Part shown: in pieces, positions 43,867-56,499 of the stretch
Numbering within the stretch: the stretch's first letter is position 1
Layout of the letters: the number at the start of each line of letters is the position of its first letter
Source of the DNA: Sphaerolaimus hirsutus
Lineage: Eukaryota > Nematoda > Chromadorea > Monhysterida > Sphaerolaimidae
Reading direction: 5' to 3'
NCBI GenBank assembly: GCA_964036195.1
Contig: CAXIWS010000688.1
Span: 62,001-126,000, forward strand
Length of the DNA stretch: 64,000 bases
Made by a program: the position numbers and the translations under genes
The notes under the pieces: generated by a model
Told to the model about the DNA's origin: nothing
Databases searched by the model: none
Seen by the model: the letters and a program-made list of their open reading frames with translations, nothing else

Positions 43867-45512
43867 TCAACGCGACGGACCAGCAATGCTGCTGCTAACC
43901 CGAGCGCTGCCCGTAACCAACACCTCGCCACGGATGGAGCCGTAATACGGATAATCTGAAAAACTAATAATAAATACTTAAATGGTAAAAATGGCAAACC
44001 AGAGTGGCAAATGAAAAAAAGTCATCACTTAAATAAACAAAATATCAAATAAAATCATTTTATGCACAAATTGGCAAAAATGGGAAATAATAATTAACCA
44101 TTAGGATTTGCCACGGCGACTGGCAATGTGTCCCACGACCGATTGGCGCGGGCTTCTTCGACAAAGGGGAAAATAGCCAGGCCACGGATACGAATCTATG
44201 TTGTAATTAAAATTGCCGGAAAATTGGGAAATGGAAAATTTTTTTTTTTTTTTTGGTAACAAAATAACATAAAAAGTAAATCAACAAACAGCGACAGGTG
44301 TCTCTTCATGCCCACCGGGTACGCTGCGGCCATTTTCTCGCAGCAAATGTTCAAAATGACCCGGGACCGGTTCACGCTGGATATCTTCATAATCGATACA
44401 GAGTTTCGATTGTCCGTCCGCGTTCATGTCCATGCTCAGGCTTTCCAACGCGGAATAAGCCATTTGGCTCAAAGGCGGACGAGTGCGGCCGCGATTGAAG
44501 AGCGCCCGAGAACTGTAAATTAATAAAATCATTTGAAAAACTTTTTTTATCACCTCTTCTATCAGAAAAGTGAAACAAACAAATCGCAGAAAATTTTGAC
44601 GCCATTTAACTTGACCATATCTATTTCCTCAAGTAATCCGCTTTCGCGGCGCGCAGTCAACGCCTCCAAAATAGCGCTAATAGTATTCGGTGAACCCCCT
44701 AATTCGCCAGGGAGTGAATCTCGCACGATGGTCAACTGAGTAAATTATGGTCAACTGAATAAATTCTAGGAATTTAGAAACTGAAAGTCATAAATGAAAG
44801 TCACCAAGGCGCCACTTTTTCCCAACTCAGCAATATCCAAACCAACAGTACCCAAGCGGACATTCTTCACAAAATCATAGACTTTGCGAGCGTTAGAATT
44901 GTCACATCCCTCACATTCGCAAATAGAAAATTGCAATTGTCCCGGAAGAAAACGCGGCATATTGTTGTCGGAACGAAATTTCATCATTTGCTGATCATTA
45001 CTTTCATAGTAAGCCTGAAAACATTACGATTCCAAATTCAACGTTCAACGCTTGATGTAACTAATTAAAAATTAGAATTAAAAATTCTACATCACAAATA
45101 AAAATAAGGCCAACCCACCAAAATTTGGTGACTATCCGAACGTTCCACGCGACCGTCGGAATGCAGCACAATTTCAGGGGGGCAGGAACGATGACGAAAC
45201 GAGAACGCAATAATATTGATGTGCCCGTATAACTGTTCCTCTACAGCATACCAGTTGCGCCCCTCCAACATGCCAGTTAAATCGTACGTTTGGTGAAACT
45301 CGTGCTGCAAAAATGTCCCACTAAATATCATCCACAACGCCCAAAATAAAAAGTTGGCTTGGGGCCAAAAATGACAAGTTGGACAGCGGCCAACAGAACA
45401 AAAACTAACGACATTGATCGTGGGCATTTCGAACGGTCGAATGATCGAGGCGCGATGATCAAACCTTGAGCGATACGGATAGGGGCGATCCATAGGCGAC
45501 GCAGCGTTCATC
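43867..45512 (-). CDS. Unidentified six-exon gene
   Basis: Exons 45512-45119, 45014-44805, 44735-44611, 44512-44316, about 44195-44115 and 43955-43867 (stop TGA) join in phase with GT-AG introns of 70-160 nt. The start is the ATG at 45511 just after an acceptor, so an untranslated first exon is likely (a donor-like GAAAGTAAGT lies near 45652). Exon 1 has SVGRCPTCHFWPQANFLFWA, a single hydrophobic stretch, and later FSFRHRSCPPEIVLHSDGRV. Exon 2 has FLPGQLQFSICECEGCDNSN. Several cysteines suggest metal binding or disulfides. Codon use is more GC-rich than the transposon genes, which fits a host gene. I do not recognise the family. The last two exon boundaries are the least certain. Confidence 0.6.
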
Positions 45513-45873
45513 CTATGAAAAAAAGGAAAATCCCACATGAAATACTACAGAGAATACATTCGCACATATTTTACCCATCTAAACTGTATTATCAGTAATG
45601 GTAAAAGGGTATTAGTTCACATTTGACATTTAAACACATTTGAACTTACTTTCAAACAAACAAACACGCCCCAGCGCAGAAATAGCGTACACGACACAGT
45701 ACAGCTGACAGCGATGTCGGATTTCGAACTTTTATTTTTTCACGGGAATCAGTTTTGGATACGAACAGACAGAATTCCTACTATCAGTTCCCATAAATCC
45801 ACACAAATACCACGGAAATGGCATAAAACAGCCCAAAATAGCCGCAGCAACAAACCGAAAAAGCAACATCAAA

Positions 45874-46047
45874 ATGTTTGCAGCGTGCAGAGCCGCAAGC
45901 GATTTAGTTAAAAAACTTTTCCAAGGGTTCTGCGGCTATCATGCAAATTTTCTCCGCCGCTGCACGATTTGCACTCAACATTTGGAACAGCTTGCAAATG
46001 CTATCACGAAAACAGAACAGAACAGAACACGTTTACAATTTAAGTAA
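45874..46047 (+). CDS. Possible 57-residue protein, copy 1
   Basis: ATG to TAA frame reading MFAACRAASDLVKKLFQGFC and containing FLRRCTICTQHLEQL with four cysteines. It starts about 360 bp from the divergent minus-strand gene. No family recognised; it may be a first exon, since GTAAAA at its end could be a donor. Confidence 0.35.
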   Translation: MFAACRAASDLVKKLFQGFCGYHANFLRRCTICTQHLEQLANAITKTEQNRTRLQFK

Positions 46048-46113
46048 AATATTCAACATCATTTTATTGAATCACACGCAGATTACAAACGTTAAAACTA
46101 TTTAAGGAAATGA

Positions 46114-46890
46114 GTACGTACCAGAGTTGCGAAAGTGTATTTACACTTACCCGAAATACCCGGGTAAATGGGTATTTATATTTACACTTACACTTACACT
46201 TTCATAAAATACCCATACACTTTTTTACACTTTCCTGGGCAAAATACCCGGGTACAGAAAGTGTATTTTTTTCTTTCAGATGGCCCTGTTTTATGCTTTT
46301 GAGAAAGCATAAAATAGGGTCATGTACAAAAAATGCATTGAATGTAGAAAATATGGCAAATGTACAAACTAGTGTTTGATCTACAACCTTTGATCAGTAC
46401 TCTTGGTATTCTACAGTTTCATCATACTTTTGTAAAAAGGACAAGATCAATGGAAGTTCACCAACTGGACACAAAGTCAACTTTTGCATTGACATTTGCT
46501 GCATGTCCATTCTTGCATTTAAACAGTGTGTATCGCATTGCTTAATCAGTAAAACATCAACACTGAAAAACTGCCATTATTAGGGAACTTGATACCACTA
46601 CAGTATTTGTTACAGTCTGAAATGTTTCATAAAAGGCTGTAAAATGTGAAATAATGCATGAAAATGATAAATAAATTGATCTAAAGGTGAGAACAGCGGT
46701 GTTTTCTAATGCTCAACAGTGAGAGCTCTTTCTAAAAAATTTTTTTACACTTACACTTTTTTTACACTTTCCTAGGTATTTTTAAAATACCTTACACTTT
46801 TGGTATCCATACTCAAAATTTGGAAAGTGTATTTACACTTACACTTACACTTTCCAAAAATACCGGTATTTTAACAACTCTGGTACGTAC
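46114..46890. mobile_element. hAT MITE, copy 1
   Basis: Element 46122-46882 has ends CAGAGTTG and CAACTCTG and an 8-bp target duplication GTACGTAC on both sides. Both ends are rich in TTTACACTTACACTTTCC repeats. Confidence 0.9.
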
Positions 46891-46932
46891 TACGTCACAT
46901 GAAGGGCGTGCAAATATTTACTTTTGTAAATA

Positions 46933-48349
46933 AACACCTTCCCGGTCACGTCTGGCACCCTTTTTTGATGACACTTGTGACATCCTATCTCCAGTGATAG
47001 TGCGCGCCAGAATCTGAAACTTGGGAGAGATATTGACGCAACCCCCCTCTACTTCGTATGAATTGGGGGGGGTCGCGGCGACCCCTTTAGAGGCTGGGTC
47101 GCCATAAGTATGAAAATTTTATTGGCTTTTCTGATGTCCCTCACAGGTCCGGCACCCACTGATTTTTTAGCTGTGGGAGGGCTATAAATCTAAAATTTTG
47201 GGGATGTGTTACCAACACCCCTCCCCTACTATACACTATTCAAAAATGTGAGATTAATGTGAAAAATTTCTAAAATATTCTTTTATTCACTAAAAAAACA
47301 TGACCACCCAATAGATGGATGACAAATAATTCACTTTTTGGAACTTTTTTATTAGACACTTGAAAAGCTGGTTTACGATACTTTAAAGTGAAGGGGTTGA
47401 TGATTAAAGTTATGTAAAGAACCACACCTCTAAAACGCCTGCATTGCAAAATTTACTTGGGGGGAATTTCAAAGTGTAAATTTTGTAAATTTTTGTTCCT
47501 ACAATGATGTCATTATGGTGTCTTAAAATTCCCCCCAAGTAAATTTTGCAATGCAGGCATTTTAGAGGTATAGTTCTTTACATAACTTTAATCATCAAAC
47601 CCTCCCCTTTAAAGTATCGTAAACCAGCTCTTCAAGTGTCTAATAAAAAAGTTCCAAAAAGTGAATTTTTTGTCATCCATCTATTGGGTGGTCATGTTTT
47701 TTAATGTCATCTCAATGGGACAGTCAATTTTTTCGATGACACAAAATCGCTCGAAAAGAGACCCTGCAAAGCGAGCAATTTTTCAACTTTTAAAATAAAA
47801 TTAGTTTTGGTATGCATGGTACATTTTGCAATTTGGATACGTGTATCAAATTGCATCTTAAATCGCTTTATTTCACATTAATCGCACATTTTCTACACTA
47901 GTGTGTTCATTTTTGAACCAGAAACCAGTAACGGACCCGATGGGACAGTTTATTTTTTCAATGAAATGAAATTGAACCGCGACAACCAGGAATTTAGTGA
48001 GTCGCCGGAGGCCGCCCTGAGGGGGTATAGTAGGGGAGGGTGTTGTCTATACTCCCCCCAAATTGCAGCTCTTTATCACCCCCACAGCTGGAGGTACGGC
48101 ATCCAAAGTGTCGCAAAATAAAGTGGGTGCCGGACCTGTGCGGGACACTCAAAAAGCCAAAAAAAAACTTTGCATTTACGGCGACCCACTCTGTAGCGGG
48201 TCGCCGTGGCCTCCCCCATTGATGCAGCGTAGAGGGGGGTTGCAAGTATATACCCCCCCATTTTCAGCTTTATACTCCGCCCACAGCAGGAGTTAGGACA
48301 CCCGGAGTGAAATCAAAAATAGGGTGCCGGACCTGACCGGGAAGGTGTT
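46933..48349. mobile_element. Foldback of the AACACCTTCCCGGTC family, copy 1
   Basis: TA flanks, ends AACACCTTCCCGGTCACG and CCGGGAAGGTGTT. Several inner palindromes (TTACTTGGGGGGAATTT near 47455 and complement near 47530). Short frames inside follow the repeat. Confidence 0.85.
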
Positions 48350-49365
48350 TACATACATAAGGTTATTCCCTGCATAGTTGTTAAAATGTATATACTTTTA
48401 CTCGATAAATACGTATACTCGAGTACAGAGTAAATACATTTACGTTTCCTCCGAAAAAAGTTCCTGTACTCGCTTTTATGTATACGTTTTGAAAGTATTC
48501 GAGTACAGAAAACGTATTTCTGGTAAGTATTTTTATCGACTTTTTGAAGGAATAGAAGGGAGAGAATATGCTAAAAATAGGGGAAAATAGTCGGAAATGT
48601 GTCTACACGTACATACGTATCCGATAATTTTTTAAAACGGTCCAAAAGTTATGAAAATTGGTGATTTTGAGTGAAACGTGGCGTGGGGTAACATTTCTCT
48701 AAAATACACACGTTTACGTTTTCTGGTAGCAAAAGTACGTTTACTCACGTTTACTCATGAGTAAAATAAAAAAAATTTACATTTACTGTACTCAGGGGGT
48801 GAGTAAAAAATGAATACTTTACGTTTACGTATACTTTGAAAAAAGTTTGGTACTTTTCACAACTCTGATTCCCTGTAATTTTGCCGCTCAACGCGTGTAT
48901 ATGGTTGGCAAAATTTCAGAAAAAAAATAAAATGGAAAAGTAAAGAATAAAATAAAATGGAAAATTTCAAAATAAAAATAAAAATTGTATAACAATTCGA
49001 GGGGGCGTGGACAAACGGACAGCGAACTGGTCAAAGATGATGTACGGTATACACATTTCCTCGAAATACCCCCCCCCCCTCAAAATGGGCACTATGAATT
49101 TGTGGTCCTGGAAATGCAGACGTTCAAAACACTTACTGTGTTACGTTAGAACATCGTTTATACCATCTACATCCTTATATAAGGCTGTAAAAACTTATAA
49201 ATGGTGGTTATTGTTGCATTTTTCACGTTTGGAACGGGAATCAGTTTTGGATACGAACAGACAGAATTCCTACTATCAGTTCCCATAAATCCACACAAAT
49301 ACCACGGAAATGGCATAAAACAGCCCAAAATAGCCGCAGCAACAAACCGAAAAAGCAACATCAAA

Positions 49366-49539
49366 ATGTTTGCAGCGTGCAGAGCCGCAAGCGATTTAGT
49401 TAAAAAACTTTTCCAAGGGTTCTGCGGCTATCATGCAAATTTTCTCCGCCGCTGCACGATTTGCACTCAACATTTGGAACAGCTTGCAAATGCTATCACG
49501 AAAACAGAACAGAACAGAACACGTTTACAATTTAAGTAA
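49366..49539 (+). CDS. Possible 57-residue protein, copy 2
   Basis: Identical copy of the 45874 frame within the duplication. Here the frame is open upstream to 49201 because the duplication joint changed the flank. Confidence 0.35.
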   Translation: MFAACRAASDLVKKLFQGFCGYHANFLRRCTICTQHLEQLANAITKTEQNRTRLQFK

Positions 49540-49605
49540 AATATTCAACATCATTTTATTGAATCACACGCAGATTACAAACGTTAAAACTATTTAAGGA
49601 AATGA

Positions 49606-50382
49606 GTACGTACCAGAGTTGCGAAAGTGTATTTACACTTACCCGAAATACCCGGGTAAATGGGTATTTATATTTACACTTACACTTACACTTTCATAAA
49701 ATACCCATACACTTTTTTACACTTTCCTGGGCAAAATACCCGGGTACAGAAAGTGTATTTTTTTCTTTCAGATGGCCCTGTTTTATGCTTTTGAGAAAGC
49801 ATAAAATAGGGTCATGTACAAAAAATGCATTGAATGTAGAAAATATGGCAAATGTACAAACTAGTGTTTGATCTACAACCTTTGATCAGTACTCTTGGTA
49901 TTCTACAGTTTCATCATACTTTTGTAAAAAGGACAAGATCAATGGAAGTTCACCAACTGGACACAAAGTCAACTTTTGCATTGACATTTGCTGCATGTCC
50001 ATTCTTGCATTTAAACAGTGTGTATCGCATTGCTTAATCAGTAAAACATCAACACTGAAAAACTGCCATTATTAGGGAACTTGATACCACTACAGTATTT
50101 GTTACAGTCTGAAATGTTTCATAAAAGGCTGTAAAATGTGAAATAATGCATGAAAATGATAAATAAATTGATCTAAAGGTGAGAACAGCGGTGTTTTCTA
50201 ATGCTCAACAGTGAGAGCTCTTTCTAAAAAAATTTTTTACACTTACACTTTTTTTACACTTTCCTAGGTATTTTTAAAATACCTTACACTTTTGGTATCC
50301 ATACTCAAAATTTGGAAAGTGTATTTACACTTACACTTACACTTTCCAAAAATACCGGTATTTTAACAACTCTGGTACGTAC
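49606..50382. mobile_element. hAT MITE, copy 2
   Basis: Same as the element at 46114-46890, carried by the tandem duplication (49614-50374 plus the GTACGTAC flanks). Confidence 0.9.
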
Positions 50383-50424
50383 TACGTCACATGAAGGGCG
50401 TGCAAATATTTACTTTTGTAAATA

Positions 50425-51841
50425 AACACCTTCCCGGTCACGTCTGGCACCCTTTTTTGATGACACTTGTGACATCCTATCTCCAGTGATAGTGCGCGCC
50501 AGAATCTGAAACTTGGGAGAGATATTGACGCAACCCCCCTCTACTTCGTATGAATTGGGGGGGGTCGCGGCGACCCCTTTAGAGGCTGGGTCGCCATAAG
50601 TATGAAAATTTTATTGGCTTTTCTGATGTCCCTCACAGGTCCGGCACCCACTGATTTTTTAGCTGTGGGAGGGCTATAAATCTAAAATTTTGGGGATGTG
50701 TTACCAACACCCCTCCCCTACTATACACTATTCAAAAATGTGAGATTAATGTGAAAAATTTCTAAAATATTCTTTTATTCACTAAAAAAACATGACCACC
50801 CAATAGATGGATGACAAATAATTCACTTTTTGGAACTTTTTTATTAGACACTTGAAAAGCTGGTTTACGATACTTTAAAGTGAAGGGGTTGATGATTAAA
50901 GTTATGTAAAGAACCACACCTCTAAAACGCCTGCATTGCAAAATTTACTTGGGGGGAATTTCAAAGTGTAAATTTTGTAAATTTTTGTTCCTACAATGAT
51001 GTCATTATGGTGTCTTAAAATTCCCCCCAAGTAAATTTTGCAATGCAGGCATTTTAGAGGTATAGTTCTTTACATAACTTTAATCATCAAACCCTCCCCT
51101 TTAAAGTATCGTAAACCAGCTCTTCAAGTGTCTAATAAAAAAGTTCCAAAAAGTGAATTTTTTGTCATCCATCTATTGGGTGGTCATGTTTTTTAATGTC
51201 ATCTCAATGGGACAGTCAATTTTTTCGATGACACAAAATCGCTCGAAAAGAGACCCTGCAAAGCGAGCAATTTTTCAACTTTTAAAATAAAATTAGTTTT
51301 GGTATGCATGGTACATTTTGCAATTTGGATACGTGTATCAAATTGCATCTTAAATCGCTTTATTTCACATTAATCGCACATTTTCTACACTAGTGTGTTC
51401 ATTTTTGAACCAGAAACCAGTAACGGACCCGATGGGACAGTTTATTTTTTCAATGAAATGAAATTGAACCGCGACAACCAGGAATTTAGTGAGTCGCCGG
51501 AGGCCGCCCTGAGGGGGTATAGTAGGGGAGGGTGTTGTCTATACTCCCCCCAAATTGCAGCTCTTTATCACCCCCACAGCTGGAGGTACGGCATCCAAAG
51601 TGTCGCAAAATAAAGTGGGTGCCGGACCTGTGCGGGACACTCAAAAAGCCAAAAAAAAACTTTGCATTTACGGCGACCCACTCTGTAGCGGGTCGCCGTG
51701 GCCTCCCCCATTGATGCAGCGTAGAGGGGGGTTGCAAGTATATACCCCCCCATTTTCAGCTTTATACTCCGCCCACAGCAGGAGTTAGGACACCCGGAGT
51801 GAAATCAAAAATAGGGTGCCGGACCTGACCGGGAAGGTGTT
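50425..51841. mobile_element. Foldback of the AACACCTTCCCGGTC family, copy 2
   Basis: Duplicate of 46933-48349 at offset 3,492. Confidence 0.85.
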
Positions 51842-52969
51842 TACATACATAAGGTTATTCCCTGCATAGTTGTTAAAATGTATATACTTTTACTCGATAA
51901 ATACGTATACTCGAGTACAGAGTAAATACATTTACGTTTCCTCCGAAAAAAGTTCCTGTACTCGCTTTTATGTATACGTTTTGAAAGTATTCGAGTACAG
52001 AAAACGTATTTCTGGTAAGTATTTTTATCGACTTTTTGAAGGAATAGAAGGGAGAGAATATGCTAAAAATAGGGGAAAATAGTCGGAAATGTGTCTACAC
52101 GTACATACGTATCCGATAATTTTTTAAAACGGTCCAAAAGTTATGAAAATTGGTGATTTTGAGTGAAACGTGGCGTGGGGTAACATTTCTCTAAAATACA
52201 CACGTTTACGTTTTCTGGTAGCAAAAGTACGTTTACTCACGTTTACTCATGAGTAAAATAAAAAAAATTTACATTTACTGTACTCAGGGGGTGAGTAAAA
52301 AATGAATACTTTACGTTTACGTATACTTTGAAAAAAGTTTGGTACTTTTCACAACTCTGATTCCCTGTAATTTTGCCGCTCAACGCGTGTATATGGTTGG
52401 CAAAATTTCAGAAAAAAAATAAAATGGAAAAGTAAAGAATAAAATAAAATGGAAAATTTCAAAATAAAAATAAAAATTGTATAACAATTCGAGGGGGCGT
52501 GGACAAACGGACAGCGAACTGGTCAAAGATGATGTACGGTATACACATTTCCTCGAAATACCCCCCCCCCTCAAAATGGGCACTATGAATTTGTGGTCCT
52601 GGAAATGCAGACGTTCAAAACACTTACTGTGTTACGTTAGAACATCGTTTATACCATCTACATCCTTATATAAGGCTGTAAAAACTTATAAATGGTGGTT
52701 ATTGTTGCATTTTTCACGTTTTTCTCTCAAAATTTTCACTCTGAAAAAATAAACCCCCTGGGGTTAATTCGAGGAAATACTGTATTCGAATTATCCGCCC
52801 CCCCCCTCCACTTGGGTTCCCCCTGTGAAAATGGCCCTACACACAGGCTGTCCCTGGCGGAAACGCGTTAAGGCAGAAATGCGTCAACGCGCTGCCTTCA
52901 AGCATTTCCAAATCGGCATGCGCGCTGGGGCGCGATTGCAGACGCGGGAAACACGCGCTTAATGGCCGC

Positions 52970-53137
52970 ACACACACTAGTTTACCAACACGAAATGCTC
53001 GACCATTTTGGTAAACTGTTTTGACAAAACAGTAAGAAACACAGTACAGATTTGTACGGTGTTTCGTACTGTTTTGTCAAAACAGTTTACCAAAATGGTC
53101 GAGCATTTCGTGTTGGTAAACTAGTGTGTGTGCTGGC
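52970..53137. repeat. Near-perfect 168-bp palindrome
   Basis: GCACACACACTAGTTTACCA and the following 50 nt pair exactly with the right arm ending TAAACTAGTGTGTGTGC. The loop is about 30 nt (agaaacacagtacagatttg region). Confidence 0.9.
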
Positions 53138-53221
53138 AAAGCGGTTCCCAAAAATGCAGTCGCGCAGCGTATTACACATGCGCGTATGCACTACCGGCAT
53201 ACACGCTCTTAGAGGGTTTCC

Positions 53222-53500
53222 ACCACCGCATATATTCGGCGGACAGGATACTCTGCCCTTGCACTGATTTATGTCTCACGTTGGAAGCGTGCCAATCATG
53301 ATAAAGCATGCGATTTTTGCATAAAATATGAAAATAATCATTGTTGTAAATAAGTTAACGTATAGCGTTATAACAGAAATGACTTTTTTAAACTTTCTGT
53401 CAAAATCGAATGTGTAAAAAATCTCTGGCACGCTTCCAGCGGGAACCACGCGTGCAGGGTGTAAAGTAACTGGAGTATACCCTTTATGCAGCATAGAAAT
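53222..53500. repeat. Dispersed repeat shared with 61455-61737
   Basis: Both start CGGCGGACA and share CTGATTTATGTCTCACGTTG and CCAGCGGGAACCACGCGTGC in the same order and orientation. Confidence 0.85.
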
Positions 53501-54524
53501 TCGCTGCATACGCGCATGTAAAAGAGGAATATTTTACTGTTCTTTTTAAAAATTCTTTAAGTTGTTTTGAATGATGCTTAATAACGACTGGTCAGTATGC
53601 CCTGTACAATGTTGGTTGACATTGAAGAAAATGTCTGAAAAGATGACAAAAAAAATAGAAGCGCAATCTTCAATAGAAGGGTGGGTAAAAAAGTTGTTGA
53701 AAAAATAGAAGGGCGCCGTTCTATTAGACGAAATACGGTATTTGGTGGCGTGCCCGAGGTTTCTGGAGGGAAAAGTATTTTACTCATGCTTACTCATGAG
53801 TAAAAGTAAAAAAATTTACTTTATGTTTTCTCTACTCAGGGAGTGAGTAAAAAATAAATAGGTACTTTACGTTTTCATATACTTTCAAACAAGTTCGGTA
53901 CTTTTAACAACTCTGTTACAGTCACATGTCGAAAACAATTTTTTGCTGCATTTTATTTTATGAGACTGGTTTTAGATGTGTTTTCGACTTCAACGGTTTT
54001 AGATGTGCTTTCTTCGAAATACCCAGTGCATGTAGGATAGTGTATTTTTTATTAAAAATACTGAACTTTTTTCAAAGTATACATAAACATAAAGTATTTA
54101 TTTTTACTCGCTCCCTGAGTAGAGAAAACGTAGAGTATTTATATAACTTTAACTCATTTGGATAAAATACTTTTTTCACAAGAAAACTTAAAAGTGAGGA
54201 TTTTTGAGAAATTTGCCCAAATTTTCACTCACGTTTCACTCAATTTTCACTCAAAATCACGCATTTTCATATTTTTTGCCCATAGGGTTGGGATGGTCAA
54301 AAATGATAATAAATAGATAAGCTAGTACTGTAAATACAGCTGACGCACAGAAACAAACTTGTGTAGAGAATGCAGTATCATGATGGAGAGGCTGCCATAC
54401 TGCAGCAGCAAAATTTGAGGGGGGGGGCGTTCATTCGAGGGGGGTGCTTATTCCAGGGGGGGGGATTATTTCATCAGCAATTTCTTTTACACAAACTAGC
54501 GTCAACGATGGGTAAGTTCTCGAA

Positions 54525-55250
54525 ATAAAAACACTTTCTGTGTTTTGAGTTTTTCAAAAATGAATACCTGTGTTTTGAGTTTTTTTCACGAAAAAACTTA
54601 AGTAACTCTGTTTTTATTTCTGTGTTTTTTGAAGAAACTCAAGTTTTTTCCAAAAAGTTATGTCCACAGCATTTGAACGTGAAAACAATTTTCTCAACCA
54701 ATATTGGTTTTACGCAGGTTTTTCAACCACACTGACCAGCTGCGTATTCATTCAAGTATTGAAAAAGTCCATAAAAATGTCTACAATGAGCACATCTACA
54801 CCACAACATGTTAAAAAACAACAATTTATGCAGTACTGCAAAATTCTTGAATGGATGTGCACAGCATGGGAGACTACGGATTTGATTTGTACTGCAACTA
54901 AAAGCCATTGAAGCCTTCAGGATAACTGAACTACTTACCTGTCCCAAAATACCTCATATTAAATATCAACAAAAAATCGCATTTGAGGGACAATGTGTTC
55001 ATAAAAAAACGTTTTTTCCATCAACTCATCACATAACAAAGTGCCTTAAAATTTACTCATTTTGAAAATCCGATGAAAAAACTCAAAAAACTTTTCTGTG
55101 TTTCTGTGTTTCCGTTTTCTCCGATAAAAAACTCATTTGAGTTTCCGTGTTTTTCAAAATTTGCGAGTTTCCGTGTTTCTGTGTAAAACAAAAACACAGA
55201 AACTAAACGAGTTTCTGTTTTTATTTCTGTGTTTTTCCATCGTTGACTAG
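54525..55250. repeat. AAACACAGAAACT-type low-complexity repeats
   Basis: Blocks at 54525-54660 and 55070-55250 of ctgtgttttgagtttttc type, the inverse of the array at 20228-20440. The intervening sequence has no supported gene. Confidence 0.75.
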
Positions 55251-55286
55251 CGTACATGTGTGTCTCCAATGCAAATGCATAATGTA

Positions 55287-55712
55287 CCGTATTACCTCGA
55301 ATTATCCCCCCCCTTGAATTAACCCCCCCCTCGAATTAACCCCCCCTCAAAATGGGCTGGGGAAATAATAAACCCCCCCCTCGAAATACCCCCCCCCCTT
55401 CGGAATGATGTACGTCATGTACATAATAAATACGTCATGTATGCAATGTACATGATGTATATTACTGTTTATTTGTACTGCAGCTACACATGGACATGTT
55501 TGTGTAGCTAATCTACTAAATATATCTTGTTTGGACACACTTATTACCTGTTTTGGGCATGCAAATGCCTACTATTTACTACGATACTTACGAAAATTTC
55601 TGACGAAATAATAAGACCCCCCCTCGAATAAACCCCCCCCTCGAATTAACCCCCCCTCAAATTTTGCTGGCGAAATAATAAACCCCCATGGGGGTATTTC
55701 GAGGTAATACGG
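55287..55712. mobile_element. CCGTATTACC MITE (TA target)
   Basis: Ends CCGTATTACCTCGAATTATC and GGTATTTCGAGGTAATACGG with TA on both sides. Same family as 32365 and 33453. Confidence 0.85.
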
Positions 55713-55776
55713 TACATAAACTCGGCGGACTTTTTGGAAGTCATTGTTCTACGGGATTTTTGTACAAGTGTGAATA

Positions 55777-56026
55777 TTTAAACTTGGCACACGTCCAAGT
55801 TCCTTGCGTTTCATGCAATCAGTTTAAAGACGCGCGACACACCATTCGCGTTCGCGTTCAAATCCAATTTAGCGACCGCAAATTGCCTCTAATGGCGACG
55901 TACGTACTCGTTGAATCTTGTGTTGACTTTGGTAATTCCGCAACCACTATCGGTGACGCGAAAGGAAATCGTGCGTCTTTAACTTTTTGTTAGGGAACGC
56001 AAGGAATTTGGACGTGTGCCAAATGC
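55777..56026. repeat. Imperfect inverted repeat, 250 bp
   Basis: TTGGCACACGTCCAAGTTCC at the left pairs with GGAATTTGGACGTGTGCCAA at the right. The loop of about 190 nt is open in one frame but shows no motif. Confidence 0.65.
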
Positions 56027-56499
56027 ATACGGTACTTTTTCGGAGGAATTTGTCTGGGCTGCGACGATAAGATCCGACCTAAGACCTTACAATCCGACTT
56101 TCAATAACGATATGCCAATCAAATTCATATCGTTCGCATATAAAAGTCGAATAGAATCAAATGTATTGGAACCGAATGGAATCCGTCCATTCAAGTTCGA
56201 ATTTAAAAACATACGTCATTGGTAACCAAGGGCCGAATCACTGATTCGTTTCATGTCTGCCGAGTTTACATGATGTACATCATTCAAGAGGGGGGTATTT
56301 CGAGGGGGGGGGTATTCTTTCCTCAGCTCGAAAAGACCTGGGGGTATTTCGAAGGGGGGGGGGGGGGTTAATTCGAGGTTCAGGGCCACTCAGAATCCCC
56401 CCTACATCAATATATTTTTTGCAAAAATGTCTGTCCAAGCGAGGTTCAGTAGCCAGTTTTTAATTCTATAGTCTAAAGCTGTCATAATCAAACTTTTGA

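Larger units (their letters stand above)
45742..49230. repeat. Tandem duplication, copy 1 (3.49 kb unit)
   Basis: The sequence from GGGAATCAGTTTTGGATACG onward recurs at a constant offset of 3,492 nt. I saw only two tiny differences (an A/T run near 46735 and one base in a C run near 49070), so the duplication is recent. Both copies contain a hAT MITE, a foldback and a short conserved frame. Confidence 0.95.
49234..52721. repeat. Tandem duplication, copy 2
   Basis: Nearly identical to 45742-49230. The sequence TTTTTCACG stands at the left edge of copy 1 and at the right end of each copy, so short homology may have mediated the event. Confidence 0.95.

Noticed and set aside
48000..48300. Short frames duplicated at 51490-51790
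   Set aside because: They lie in the arms of a foldback element and are duplicated with it; no coding signature.
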